Source: DASZHJ01 sp035581425
GTDB lineage: Bacteria; Pseudomonadota; Alphaproteobacteria; ATCC43930; CGMCC-115725
Assembly: GCA_035581425.1 (NCBI GenBank)
Contig: DATJVP010000137.1
Coordinates: 1-64,000 of the forward strand
Length of the DNA: 64,000 nt
Direction of reading: 5' to 3'
Shown here: positions 26,262 through 34,170 of the stretch, piece by piece
How positions within the stretch are numbered: position 1 is the first letter of the stretch
Layout: each line of letters opens with the position of its first letter
Notes under the pieces: model-generated
Told to the model about the DNA's origin: nothing
The model's input: the letters and a program-made list of their open reading frames with translations, nothing else
Databases searched by the model: none
Translations under genes and position numbers: made by a program

Positions 26262-26929
26262 TGCGGCGCGCCCCGAGGAAAGTCCCGGCGAAACCGCGCC
26301 GCCGCACGCGGCTTGCTGCGGCGGAGCGCGAGCAGCAGATCATCACAGGCGCCATACGCTATTTCGCGGAGGTCGGGTTCGGCGGCCGGACGCGAGAGCT
26401 CGCGGCGCGCCTCGGCGTCACGCAGCCGCTGCTTTACCGCTACTTCCCGACCAAGAAGGACCTCGTCGAGCGCGTCTTCGCGGAGGTATTCCTGAAGCGG
26501 ATCGATCCCGCCTGGACGCGGCTCATCCGCGACCGCTCGCGACCCCTGGAGGAGCGGCTCCAGGAGTTTTATCGGCTCTACTCGCGCGCGACCTATAGCT
26601 ACGAGTGGATCCGCATCTACATGTTCTCGGCGCTCCTGGGTAACGACATCAACCGTCGCTACATCGGGATCGTGGAGAAGACGATACTGAAGCCGATTTG
26701 TATGGAGCTGCGCCACGCCTGCGGCCTTCCGGGCGCGCGGCCGAGTGCGCTCGAGCTCGATCACGTCTGGGTCATGCATGGCGGGCTCTTTTATTACGCC
26801 GTGCGCAAGTACGTTTACAGGAGCCGTGTCGGCGGCGATTTTGCGGCTGTCGTACGCCGTGCCGTCGCGACGATGATCGCGGGACTCCGCGCCGCCGGCG
26901 CGAAGGGCGAGAGGAGGACCAGGAGATGA
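26261..26929 (+). CDS. TetR/AcrR family transcriptional regulator
   Basis: 222 residues from GTG at 26261, sharing one base with the preceding TAG; AAGGGAGG precedes it. The helix-turn-helix is clear: IITGAIRYFAEVGFGGRTRE, then LGVTQPLLYRYFPTKKDL. The C-terminal ligand domain is family-specific. It is translationally linked to the hydrolase and the next dehydrogenase and probably controls this unit and the divergent transporter unit. Confidence 0.9.
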   Translation: MRRAPRKVPAKPRRRTRLAAAEREQQIITGAIRYFAEVGFGGRTRELAARLGVTQPLLYRYFPTKKDLVERVFAEVFLKRIDPAWTRLIRDRSRPLEERLQEFYRLYSRATYSYEWIRIYMFSALLGNDINRRYIGIVEKTILKPICMELRHACGLPGARPSALELDHVWVMHGGLFYYAVRKYVYRSRVGGDFAAVVRRAVATMIAGLRAAGAKGERRTRR

Positions 26930-27798
26930 AAGTCGGCGTCATCGGCGTGGGTATCATGGGGTCCGCGATCGCGCGCAATCTGATGCGGGCAGGCTCGACG
27001 GTGATCGGCTACGACATCAGCGACAGCCGCATGGCCGAGCTCGAAGGCGCGGGCGGGATCGCCGCGCGCTCGGTAGCGGACCTCGCGGGAGAGGCCGAGC
27101 TCGCGCTCTCGAGCCTCCCGAGCATCGCCGCCCTCGACGTGACCGTGAACGCGCTCCTCGCGCGGCCTCGCTCGGGCCTCGTGTTGGCGGAGCTCAGCAC
27201 GCTTCCGATCGAGGCGAAGCTCCGCGCGCGTGACGCGCTCGCCGCCGGCGGCATCGCGCTTCTCGATTGCCCCATTAGCGGCACGGGCGCGCAGGCCGTC
27301 ACCGGCGATCTCGCAGTCTATGCCTCGGGAGAGCGCGCCGCCTTCGATCGCGCGGCTCCGCTTTTCGCGCAGTTCGCACGCGTCACCCACTACCTCGGCG
27401 CGTTCGGCAATGGCAGCAAAATGAAGTTCGTCGCGAACCTGCTGGTCGCGATCCACAACGTCGCGAGCGCGGAGGCGATGGTGCTGGGGATGAAGGCGGG
27501 TCTCGATCCCGCTGAGATCGTCAAGGTGATCGCGAGCGGCGTCGGCACCTCCCGCATCTTCGAGCTGCGGGCGCCGATGATGGCGGAGCGACGCTACGAG
27601 CCTCCGACCATGAAGATCGAGATCTGGCAGAAGGATATGGCCGTCATCTCCGGCTTCGCCGCGAGCCACGGAGTGGCGACGCCGCTTTTCTCAGCGAGCG
27701 CTCCCATCTACAATGCCGCCATCGGCCAACAGCGCGGCGGCGAGGATACCGCCGCGGTCTGCGCGGTGCTGGAGCAGATGGCGGGGATCGAGCGGTAG
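26926..27798 (+). CDS. NAD(P)-dependent beta-hydroxyacid dehydrogenase (3-hydroxyisobutyrate dehydrogenase family)
   Basis: 290 residues. GVIGVGIMGSAIARNL is the Rossmann loop, DCPISGTGAQAVTGDL the substrate-binding block, and NGSKMKFVANLLVA carries the catalytic Lys (K in SKMKFVANL). The ATG overlaps the TetR stop (ATGA). It likely oxidises a small beta-hydroxy acid or reduces a semialdehyde formed by the upstream enzymes. Confidence 0.9.
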   Translation: MKVGVIGVGIMGSAIARNLMRAGSTVIGYDISDSRMAELEGAGGIAARSVADLAGEAELALSSLPSIAALDVTVNALLARPRSGLVLAELSTLPIEAKLRARDALAAGGIALLDCPISGTGAQAVTGDLAVYASGERAAFDRAAPLFAQFARVTHYLGAFGNGSKMKFVANLLVAIHNVASAEAMVLGMKAGLDPAEIVKVIASGVGTSRIFELRAPMMAERRYEPPTMKIEIWQKDMAVISGFAASHGVATPLFSASAPIYNAAIGQQRGGEDTAAVCAVLEQMAGIER

Positions 27799-27807
27799 CC
27801 GCCGGTA

Positions 27808-28767
27808 TTAGGCCGAAATTTTCGCGATCGGAAAGATGCGCCGATATTCGGCGCGCTGATACTCGCCGAACCTAAAGGGCTCGAAAGCGGGGTCTCGGGT
27901 TCCCACGATCGGCTCAATGACGGCGTTCCGGTTGGGGTTGCAGAACAGCGGTATCGAATAGCGGTCCTTTCCGCCGCGATTTAGCACGCGGTGCGGCGTC
28001 GAGGAGAAATAGCCGTTCGTCCAGATCTGCATGATGTTGCCGAGATTGATGACGAAGGTGTCGGGGATCGGCGGCGCGCCGACCCATTCGCCGTTCTTGC
28101 TCTGAATCTCGAGGCCGCCGTGATGATCCTGCCATAGGATCGTAAAGCCGCCGGAATCCGAATGCGGAATCACGCCGATGTCGTTCTCATTCTCTGGATT
28201 GTCCTGCGGCGGATAGTGATTGAGCTTCAGCCTCGACATCGGCTCGCGGTAGATCGGCTCGAAGTAGTCCGGCTTCAGATCGAGGGCGAGCGCGAACCCG
28301 CGCATCAGGACGTGGCTCAGCTTCTCGACCGCGGCGAAATAGGCGAGCATGGCGGGCTTTAGACCGGCAGGCTCGGCCGGCCACTGGTTCGGACCATCGA
28401 GCGGGCTCTGCTTGCTGAGCGGACGCTCATGCCCGACCCAGAAACCCTCTTGGTGGCTCGTTCCCGCGCGCGCCTCGCCCTCGTAGCTGCGGTAGTTGAG
28501 CGGCAGATAGCCGCGCATCCGCGGATCGACGACGATCCGCAGCTTCTCCGCCATCGGGCGGCGAAAGAAGAGCGCCGCCTGCTCCGCCAGCCCCGTAATC
28601 AGCTCGCGCGGGACGCCGTGGTTCTTCACGTAGATGAATCCGATGTCCCGGCAGGCGTTGCCGAGCGCTTCGATGGTTGCGCCGGGGTTCTTGCCCTCGA
28701 CGAGCGGCCCGAGATCGATCACGGGGATCTCGGAGAAGTCGAGACGGCGTGATTGCGGGATGGCCAT
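27808..28767 (-). CDS. Isopenicillin N synthase-like 2OG-Fe(II) oxygenase
   Basis: 319 residues from the ATG at 28767. The DIOX_N part starts IPVIDLGPLVEG and has FIYVKNHGVP. The iron site is visible as IPHSDSGG (H-x-D) and STPHRVLN (distal His), and RYSIPLF holds the 2-oxoglutarate-binding Arg. Members hydroxylate, desaturate or cyclise small molecules. It is divergent from the ABC transporter unit at 28941-32783, so its substrate may be what that transporter imports. Confidence 0.88.
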   Translation of the reverse strand: MAIPQSRRLDFSEIPVIDLGPLVEGKNPGATIEALGNACRDIGFIYVKNHGVPRELITGLAEQAALFFRRPMAEKLRIVVDPRMRGYLPLNYRSYEGEARAGTSHQEGFWVGHERPLSKQSPLDGPNQWPAEPAGLKPAMLAYFAAVEKLSHVLMRGFALALDLKPDYFEPIYREPMSRLKLNHYPPQDNPENENDIGVIPHSDSGGFTILWQDHHGGLEIQSKNGEWVGAPPIPDTFVINLGNIMQIWTNGYFSSTPHRVLNRGGKDRYSIPLFCNPNRNAVIEPIVGTRDPAFEPFRFGEYQRAEYRRIFPIAKISA

Positions 28768-28871
28768 GCGGCTGCCTCCTGTGCAAAGGCTTGGTGCGAG
28801 TATAGGATAAAACCCGTCCTCGATGCACCGGCACCGTGAATGGAAGAGCTGCAAAAGAAACGCTGCATCGG

Positions 28872-28885
28872 AGACGAGATCGTCT
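28872..28885. promoter_or_regulatory. Palindromic operator candidate AGACGA-GA-TCGTCT
   Basis: Perfect 6-bp arms with a 2-bp centre, 55 bp upstream of the solute-binding protein start and about 105 bp from the divergent oxygenase start. A wider 7-bp inverted pair (CGATGCA at 28821-28827, TGCATCG at 28864-28870) lies beside it. Confidence 0.4.
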
Positions 28886-28940
28886 AGCGCCGCGCACACC
28901 CGTGCGTAGGAGAAATCGACCATCCCCGGGGGCTGCTTCC

Positions 28941-30011
28941 ATGTCCAAAGCGAAATCGCATCCGTCCACTCGGCGAACGGTGCTCAAGGGTGCCGCGGCG
29001 ACGCTGATACTCGCGCCCATGCCGCTGCGACGTGCCTTCGCAGCCGAGGGCGAGGTCGTCTACGCGACCTGGGGCGGAAGCTGGGCCGAGGCGATGCGCA
29101 AAGCCTGGTTCGGGCCCTTCACGGAGAAGACCGGCATCAAGGTGCGCACGATAGACGGTCCGGACTACGGCAAGATCCGCGCGATGGTGAAGGCCAACAA
29201 CACCGAATGGGACATTGTCGAAGTCAATCCGGACTTCCAATGGATCGGTCCGCGCGAGAACCTCGTGGAGAAGCTCGATTTCACGGTGATCCCGACGGAC
29301 CAGCTCGTGAAGGGTGAGAACCTGCTGACGGATTATTCGCTGCCGGAGGCTTTCTGGTCGCGGGTGATGGCGTACAACACCAAGAAGTTCAGCAAGGAGA
29401 ATCATCCCAGGGACTTCGTGGAGTTCTGGGATACCAAGCGCTTCCCGGGGAAGCGCGTCATGTATTCGAAGGCAAACGGCGGCGTGCTCGAGGCGGCGCT
29501 GCTGGCCGACGGCGTCACCGTCGACAAGCTCTATCCGCTCGACATCGATCGCGCGCTGAAGAAGCTCGACAAGATCAAGGACGATGTCCTCTGGTACGAG
29601 ACCAACGCGCAGGCGGTTCAGTTCATGCAGGACGAGCGCGGTGTGCTTGGGCTCGTCGCCGACGGCCGCGTCAAGTTCATCAAGGACAAGGGCGCGCCGG
29701 TCGAGATCGAGTACGCGCAGAGCCAGCTCACCTGGACGTCCTACATGGTCGTCAAGGGCGCGCCCAACAGGGCGAACGCGATGAAGCTCCTGGCCTTCAT
29801 GACCAGCGTCGACGGTCAGAAGGCGATCGGCATGGAGTACACCTACGGCCTCGTCGCGCCCAAAGCCTATGACCTGCTGCCGCCAGGCCGAGCGGAGATG
29901 CTGAGCAATGGCCCGCAGCAGCAGGGGAAGACCGTCCTCATGAACGAGAAGTGGTGGGGCGAGAACCTCGAGAAGACGCAAGAGAAGCTGGACGCGTGGC
30001 GATTGAGCTAA
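28941..30011 (+). CDS. Polyamine/iron-type ABC transporter substrate-binding protein (PotD-like)
   Basis: 356 residues. The signal is RRTVLKGAAATLILAPMPLR with a probable cut after AFA. The mature protein starts EVVYATWGGSWAEAMRKAW and contains FTEKTGIKV, VVKGAPNRANAMKLLAFM and KWWGENLEK, the marks of extracellular solute-binding family 1/8 proteins in spermidine/putrescine or iron uptake. First gene of a four-gene transporter operon with tight overlaps. The substrate is uncertain. Confidence 0.88.
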   Translation: MSKAKSHPSTRRTVLKGAAATLILAPMPLRRAFAAEGEVVYATWGGSWAEAMRKAWFGPFTEKTGIKVRTIDGPDYGKIRAMVKANNTEWDIVEVNPDFQWIGPRENLVEKLDFTVIPTDQLVKGENLLTDYSLPEAFWSRVMAYNTKKFSKENHPRDFVEFWDTKRFPGKRVMYSKANGGVLEAALLADGVTVDKLYPLDIDRALKKLDKIKDDVLWYETNAQAVQFMQDERGVLGLVADGRVKFIKDKGAPVEIEYAQSQLTWTSYMVVKGAPNRANAMKLLAFMTSVDGQKAIGMEYTYGLVAPKAYDLLPPGRAEMLSNGPQQQGKTVLMNEKWWGENLEKTQEKLDAWRLS

Positions 30012-30895
30012 GCGAGACGGCGCGAGGACCGGATGCGGCTGGTCGCGATCCCGACCGCCTGCGGTTGATGCGGAGAGGAGCGCTGGGAATTCCAGCGCTC
30101 CTCCTAGTGGCGGTTTTTCTCCTCTATCCGCTGGCGCTGCTTGTCGAGCTCGGGTTTCACGCCAAGACCGGAGAGTGGAGCCTCGCTCAATACGAGCGGA
30201 TCGCGACGACCCCCATCTATCTGCTGGTCCTCTGGAAGACCGCTTGGGTCGCGGGCCTCGTGACCTGCATCGATCTACTGATCGGGTATCCCTTCGCGGT
30301 CGCGTTGAGCCGCGCACGCGGCTGGTGGCGGCTCTTCTTGCTGGCGGCCGTCTTGATGCCGTTCTGGACGAACCTCCTCGTGCGCACCTACGGCTGGATC
30401 GTCGTCCTCCATCCCAACGGGCTTCTTAACTCGATCCTGCTGGGCCTGGGTGTCGTCTCCGAGCCTATCGAGCTCGTTCAGAACACCATCGGCGTGCTGA
30501 TCGGGATGACGCAGATCATGCTGCCCTTCATGGTGTTGCCGATCGCGGCCCAGATCGAGCGGATGGACCGCCGTCTGTTGCAGGCCGCGCGAAGTCTCGG
30601 GGCCTCTCCACGGCGGACGTTTCTCCATGTCTATCTCCCGCTCACCCTCCCTGGCGTCTTCGCGGGCGCGCTGGTGACGCTAGTTCTGAGCTTCGGCTTT
30701 TTCGTGATTCCCGCCCTGCTCGGCGGCCGGCGCGACGTTCTCATCGCTCAGCTCATCGATTTCAACCTGACCAAAGTGCTGAACTGGGAATTTGCGGCCG
30801 CGCTCGGCACGATCCTTCTCGCCGTTACCATGGGCATCTTCCTGGCGGCGCAGCGCTGGCTCGGACTCAATTCACTCTGGACGGAGGCGCGCTAG
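29996..30895 (+). CDS. ABC transporter permease (PotB-like)
   Basis: 299 residues from GTG at 29996, which overlaps the binding-protein gene by 16 bp; ATG at 30068 is an alternative start. Six membrane helices are expected. The EAA-loop motif is AARSLGASPRRTFLHVYLPL. MPFWTNLLVRTYGW and QIMLPFMVLP are typical of PotB-type permeases. Confidence 0.88.
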   Translation: MAIELSETARGPDAAGRDPDRLRLMRRGALGIPALLLVAVFLLYPLALLVELGFHAKTGEWSLAQYERIATTPIYLLVLWKTAWVAGLVTCIDLLIGYPFAVALSRARGWWRLFLLAAVLMPFWTNLLVRTYGWIVVLHPNGLLNSILLGLGVVSEPIELVQNTIGVLIGMTQIMLPFMVLPIAAQIERMDRRLLQAARSLGASPRRTFLHVYLPLTLPGVFAGALVTLVLSFGFFVIPALLGGRRDVLIAQLIDFNLTKVLNWEFAAALGTILLAVTMGIFLAAQRWLGLNSLWTEAR

Positions 30896-31689
30896 TGCGC
30901 CTCTCGCGGGGAGAGGCCGCGCTCGCGGGCTTCGCCGGCCTCGTCTCGCTCTTCCTGGTGCTGCCCAGCCTCATCGTCGTGCCGATGTCGTTCAACGCCG
31001 ACAACCTCCTGCGCTTTCCCCCGCACGGCTTCTCGCTCGGCTGGTACGAGGCCTATTTCGGCCGCGACGATTGGCGGCTCGCAACCTGGAACAGCGTGAC
31101 GATCGCCCTCGCGGTGACGGTGCTTGCCACGACGATGGGGACATCAGCGGCACTCGCCTTGGTTCGCGGACGAATTCCTCTGCGCAACCTCTATATCTTC
31201 CTCATGCTGACGCCGATGATCGCACCGCCGATCGTATCGGCGGTCTCGATGTACGGGGTCTTCGCGAGGCTGGGTCTCGTCGGAACCTATCCGGGAATGG
31301 TGCTCGCTCATACCGTGCTGGCGCTGCCCTTCGTGCTCGTCAACGTCGTTGCGGTGCTGCAGCGGATGGATTGGCGCCTGGAGCAGGCGGCACGCAGTCT
31401 CGGCGCTTCCGCAGCGCGTGCCTTCTTCGAGGTGACGCTGCCGATGATCCGGCCCGGTCTCGTCGTCGCCGCGATATTCGCCTTCATCACCTCGTTCGAC
31501 GAGGTCGTGGTGGCTCTCTACATCAGCGGCTCCAGCGCGATCACGCTTCCGGTCCAGATGTGGAGCGGGTTGCGCTTCGAGATCAACCCGGTGGTGGCGG
31601 CGGTCTCGACGTTGCTGCTCGGCCTCTCGGTCTTGGCCTTGCTGGCGATCGGTTTTCTTCGCCGTGCGGGTGCGGGCTCTACCGTATGA
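30895..31689 (+). CDS. ABC transporter permease (PotC-like)
   Basis: 264 residues from GTG, one base overlapping the TAG of the previous permease. It has six helices and the EAA-loop motif AARSLGASAARAFFEVTLPM. FSLGWYEAYFG and SFDEVVVALYISG are PotC features. Confidence 0.9.
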   Translation: MRLSRGEAALAGFAGLVSLFLVLPSLIVVPMSFNADNLLRFPPHGFSLGWYEAYFGRDDWRLATWNSVTIALAVTVLATTMGTSAALALVRGRIPLRNLYIFLMLTPMIAPPIVSAVSMYGVFARLGLVGTYPGMVLAHTVLALPFVLVNVVAVLQRMDWRLEQAARSLGASAARAFFEVTLPMIRPGLVVAAIFAFITSFDEVVVALYISGSSAITLPVQMWSGLRFEINPVVAAVSTLLLGLSVLALLAIGFLRRAGAGSTV

Positions 31690-32783
31690 CGGACATCGTG
31701 GCGCGGCACTCCGGCGGCGGGGAAGTCCGGCTCGTGGGCCTGAGCCGCAGCTTCGGTACCATGCACGCCGTCCGCGATGTCGATCTCGTCGCGGCGCCCG
31801 GCGAGTTCCTGACGCTCCTTGGCGCAAGCGGCTCCGGCAAGACCACGACGCTCATGATGATCGCGGGCTTCGTCACGCCCTCGAAAGGCGACATCCTCGT
31901 CGACGGGATCTCCATCGTCGAGCGCGCGCCCGACAAGCGCAACCTCGGCGTGGTGTTCCAGAGCTACGCGCTCTTCCCGCACATGACGGTGGCGGAGAAC
32001 ATCGCGTTTCCCCTGCGCATGCGTCATTGCGCGAGCGCGGAGATCCGAACGCGCGTCGCTGAGGCTCTCGCGATGGTGCAGCTCTCCGGCTTTCCGGGGC
32101 GCCGCGTCGGGGAGCTCAGCGGCGGACAGCAGCAACGCGTGGCGCTCGCGCGCGCGCTCGTCTTCCGGCCGCCGGTGCTGCTGATGGACGAGCCCCTCGG
32201 CGCCCTCGACCGCAAGCTCCGGGAGCAGATGCAATTGGAGATCAAGCGCATCCAGCGCGAGCTCGGAATCACCGTGATCTACGTGACGCACGATCAGGAA
32301 GAGGCGCTGATCCTCTCCGACCGCATCGCAATCATGCACGAGGGGTGCGTTCGGCAGGTCGGCACTCCCGCCGTCGTCTACGAGCAGCCGAGCACTCCCT
32401 ACGTCGCAAGCTTTCTCGGGGAATCGAATTTCCTCGAGGGGATCGTCGAGGAGAACACCGTAACTGCAAGCACTCTGCGCCTCCAATCGGGCGAGCGCAT
32501 CGCGGCGCCGCCGACATCGCTGCCGGTGGGCACTGCGGTCCAGGCGATGGTGCGGCCGGAATCGATCACGCTATCGCCGCCGCAGGGGAATGACGCCGCC
32601 AACAGCGTGAACGGCACGATCGAGATCCGCGAATACCTCGGTCAGTCCATCCGGTACTTCGTCCAGGCCGCAGCGAGCTCGGTCACCGTGCGCGAGCCCC
32701 GCGGCGGTGCCCGGCGCGCGTCACCGGGCGAGCGGGTGACCCTCTATTGGTCTCCGCAGGCGACGTCGCTTTTCCCGAAGTGA
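31686..32783 (+). CDS. ABC transporter ATPase (PotA/FbpC-like)
   Basis: 365 residues. Walker A LGASGSGKTT, the Q-loop in VFQSYALFPHMTV, signature LSGGQQQR, Walker B VLLMDEPLGAL and the H-loop in YVTHDQEEAL are all present. A C-terminal TOBE domain (from about residue 240, including VRPESITL) is typical of PotA/FbpC. The ATG overlaps the PotC-like stop. Confidence 0.92.
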   Translation: MTDIVARHSGGGEVRLVGLSRSFGTMHAVRDVDLVAAPGEFLTLLGASGSGKTTTLMMIAGFVTPSKGDILVDGISIVERAPDKRNLGVVFQSYALFPHMTVAENIAFPLRMRHCASAEIRTRVAEALAMVQLSGFPGRRVGELSGGQQQRVALARALVFRPPVLLMDEPLGALDRKLREQMQLEIKRIQRELGITVIYVTHDQEEALILSDRIAIMHEGCVRQVGTPAVVYEQPSTPYVASFLGESNFLEGIVEENTVTASTLRLQSGERIAAPPTSLPVGTAVQAMVRPESITLSPPQGNDAANSVNGTIEIREYLGQSIRYFVQAAASSVTVREPRGGARRASPGERVTLYWSPQATSLFPK

Positions 32784-32786
32784 TCG

Positions 32787-33224
32787 TTACTTGTCGCCGG
32801 TGTCGGGCACCAAACCCGCCGCCTTGATGCCCGCGACCGCGCAGATCTCGTCATTGATGGAAGTGTCGCCGCTGATCCCGACGGCACCGACGATCGCCCC
32901 GCCGGGATCGCGGATCAGGACGCCCCCGGGCACGGGTATCATGCGGCCCTCCGCGAGCGCCATGAGCGCACCGACGAAGGCCGGCGCCTTCTCGCTTCGC
33001 CGCTGAAGCTCGCGTCCGCCGAAGCCCATGCCGAGGCAGCCCCAGGCCTTGGCAGAGGCGAGCTGCGGGCGGAGCAGGCTCGAATTATCCTCGCGCTTCA
33101 GCACGACCAGGCATCCGCCGGCATCGAGCACGGCGACGGTGAGCGGGGCGAAACCGTGCTTTCGGCCTTCCGCGAGCGCCGTGTCGGCAACCGTCGTCGC
33201 CTGTGCCAATGTGACGTTCGTCAT
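32787..33224 (-). CDS. GlcG/HbpS family heme-degrading domain protein
   Basis: 145 residues from the ATG at 33224. It matches the GlcG/HbpS (DUF336) family: TLAQATTVADTALAEGRK, LTVAVLDAGGCLVVLKRED, PVPGGVLIRDPGGAIVGAVG and ISGDTSINDEICAVAG. Members bind heme or corrinoid-like ligands, or sit as accessory proteins in glycolate and aromatic operons. It converges with the PotA-like gene 3 bp apart. Confidence 0.85.
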   Translation of the reverse strand: MTNVTLAQATTVADTALAEGRKHGFAPLTVAVLDAGGCLVVLKREDNSSLLRPQLASAKAWGCLGMGFGGRELQRRSEKAPAFVGALMALAEGRMIPVPGGVLIRDPGGAIVGAVGISGDTSINDEICAVAGIKAAGLVPDTGDK

Positions 33225-33303
33225 GGGGTCCCCCGTTCGTGATCGGCGACGGCGATTAGGAGCGAGCGGTCGGGAAATCGCAAGCCCCAAGAGGCCTGCG
33301 ATC

Positions 33304-34155
33304 TCACCGCAATTCGACAAGCACGGGCTGATGGTCGGAGGCGGCGGTCTTCTCGTCGACCTCGATACGCCGGAGCCCGGCGACGAGATCCTCGGTGACG
33401 AAGACGAAATCACGGCAATTGGGACCGTTCGCCCACTGCTCGGTGTCGTATATGCCCGCGGTCGGCGCATGCGGCGTCGCCGGATGGAGATGCGTCCAGG
33501 CGTCGCGGAAGCTCAATGTTGGCTGCGGAAACGGCGCGAGGATGCGCTCATATTCCGGCCAGCCCGGCTCCAGATTGAAGTCGCCGCAAACGAGTGCCGA
33601 GGGCGGGCGCGGCACCGCTTGGTAGGTCGAGCCCGGCGGCTCCGGCGCGCCCGGTGTAGCGGCGAAGCGGCAGGCCTCGTCATGCAACTCGCGCAGGCGC
33701 TCGACCTGCGCCATGCGATGCGCCACGGAGAAGTATTCGAGGTGCGTGGTGACGACGCGGACCGGTCCCGACTCTGCGGCGACCACCGCCTCGAGCGCGG
33801 AGCGCTGCATGCTGCGCACGCCGCTCTCCGGCGGGCGCGGCAGGAGATGCGTCATGACCTGCAGGACCGGCAGGCGCGAGAGGATCATGTTGCCGAAGAA
33901 CTGGCGCCTTCCGTCGGACGCGCGGAAATCGATCGAGGGCCGGAAGATCGGTGCGTGGCCCGGAAAGAATCGCGCGAGCAGGACCGGCTGGTCCGCGCCC
34001 GCGCCCTTGTCGAGTCCCGGGAAATTGATGGCGAGCTCCTGGAAGCAGATGACGTCCGCATCGCCCATCGCCTTGGCGGTTGTGGCGATGCGCGCGAGGT
34101 CGATCGCGCCGTCGGCGCCCTTGCCGTATTGCACGTTCCAGGTCAGGAGCCGCAT
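33304..34155 (-). CDS. Endonuclease/exonuclease/phosphatase family protein
   Basis: 283 residues. The DNase I-like fold shows MRLLTWNVQYG, CFQEL (metal-binding Glu), VVTTHLEYFS, LVCGDFNLEP and the C-terminal ASDHQPVLVEL. Substrates in this family range from DNA to phosphoinositides and other phosphodiesters. It lies 15 bp downstream of iolD on the same strand. A role in inositol phosphodiester breakdown is possible (inference). Confidence 0.85.
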   Translation of the reverse strand: MRLLTWNVQYGKGADGAIDLARIATTAKAMGDADVICFQELAINFPGLDKGAGADQPVLLARFFPGHAPIFRPSIDFRASDGRRQFFGNMILSRLPVLQVMTHLLPRPPESGVRSMQRSALEAVVAAESGPVRVVTTHLEYFSVAHRMAQVERLRELHDEACRFAATPGAPEPPGSTYQAVPRPPSALVCGDFNLEPGWPEYERILAPFPQPTLSFRDAWTHLHPATPHAPTAGIYDTEQWANGPNCRDFVFVTEDLVAGLRRIEVDEKTAASDHQPVLVELR

Positions 34156-34170
34156 ATGCTTCGCTCTCCT

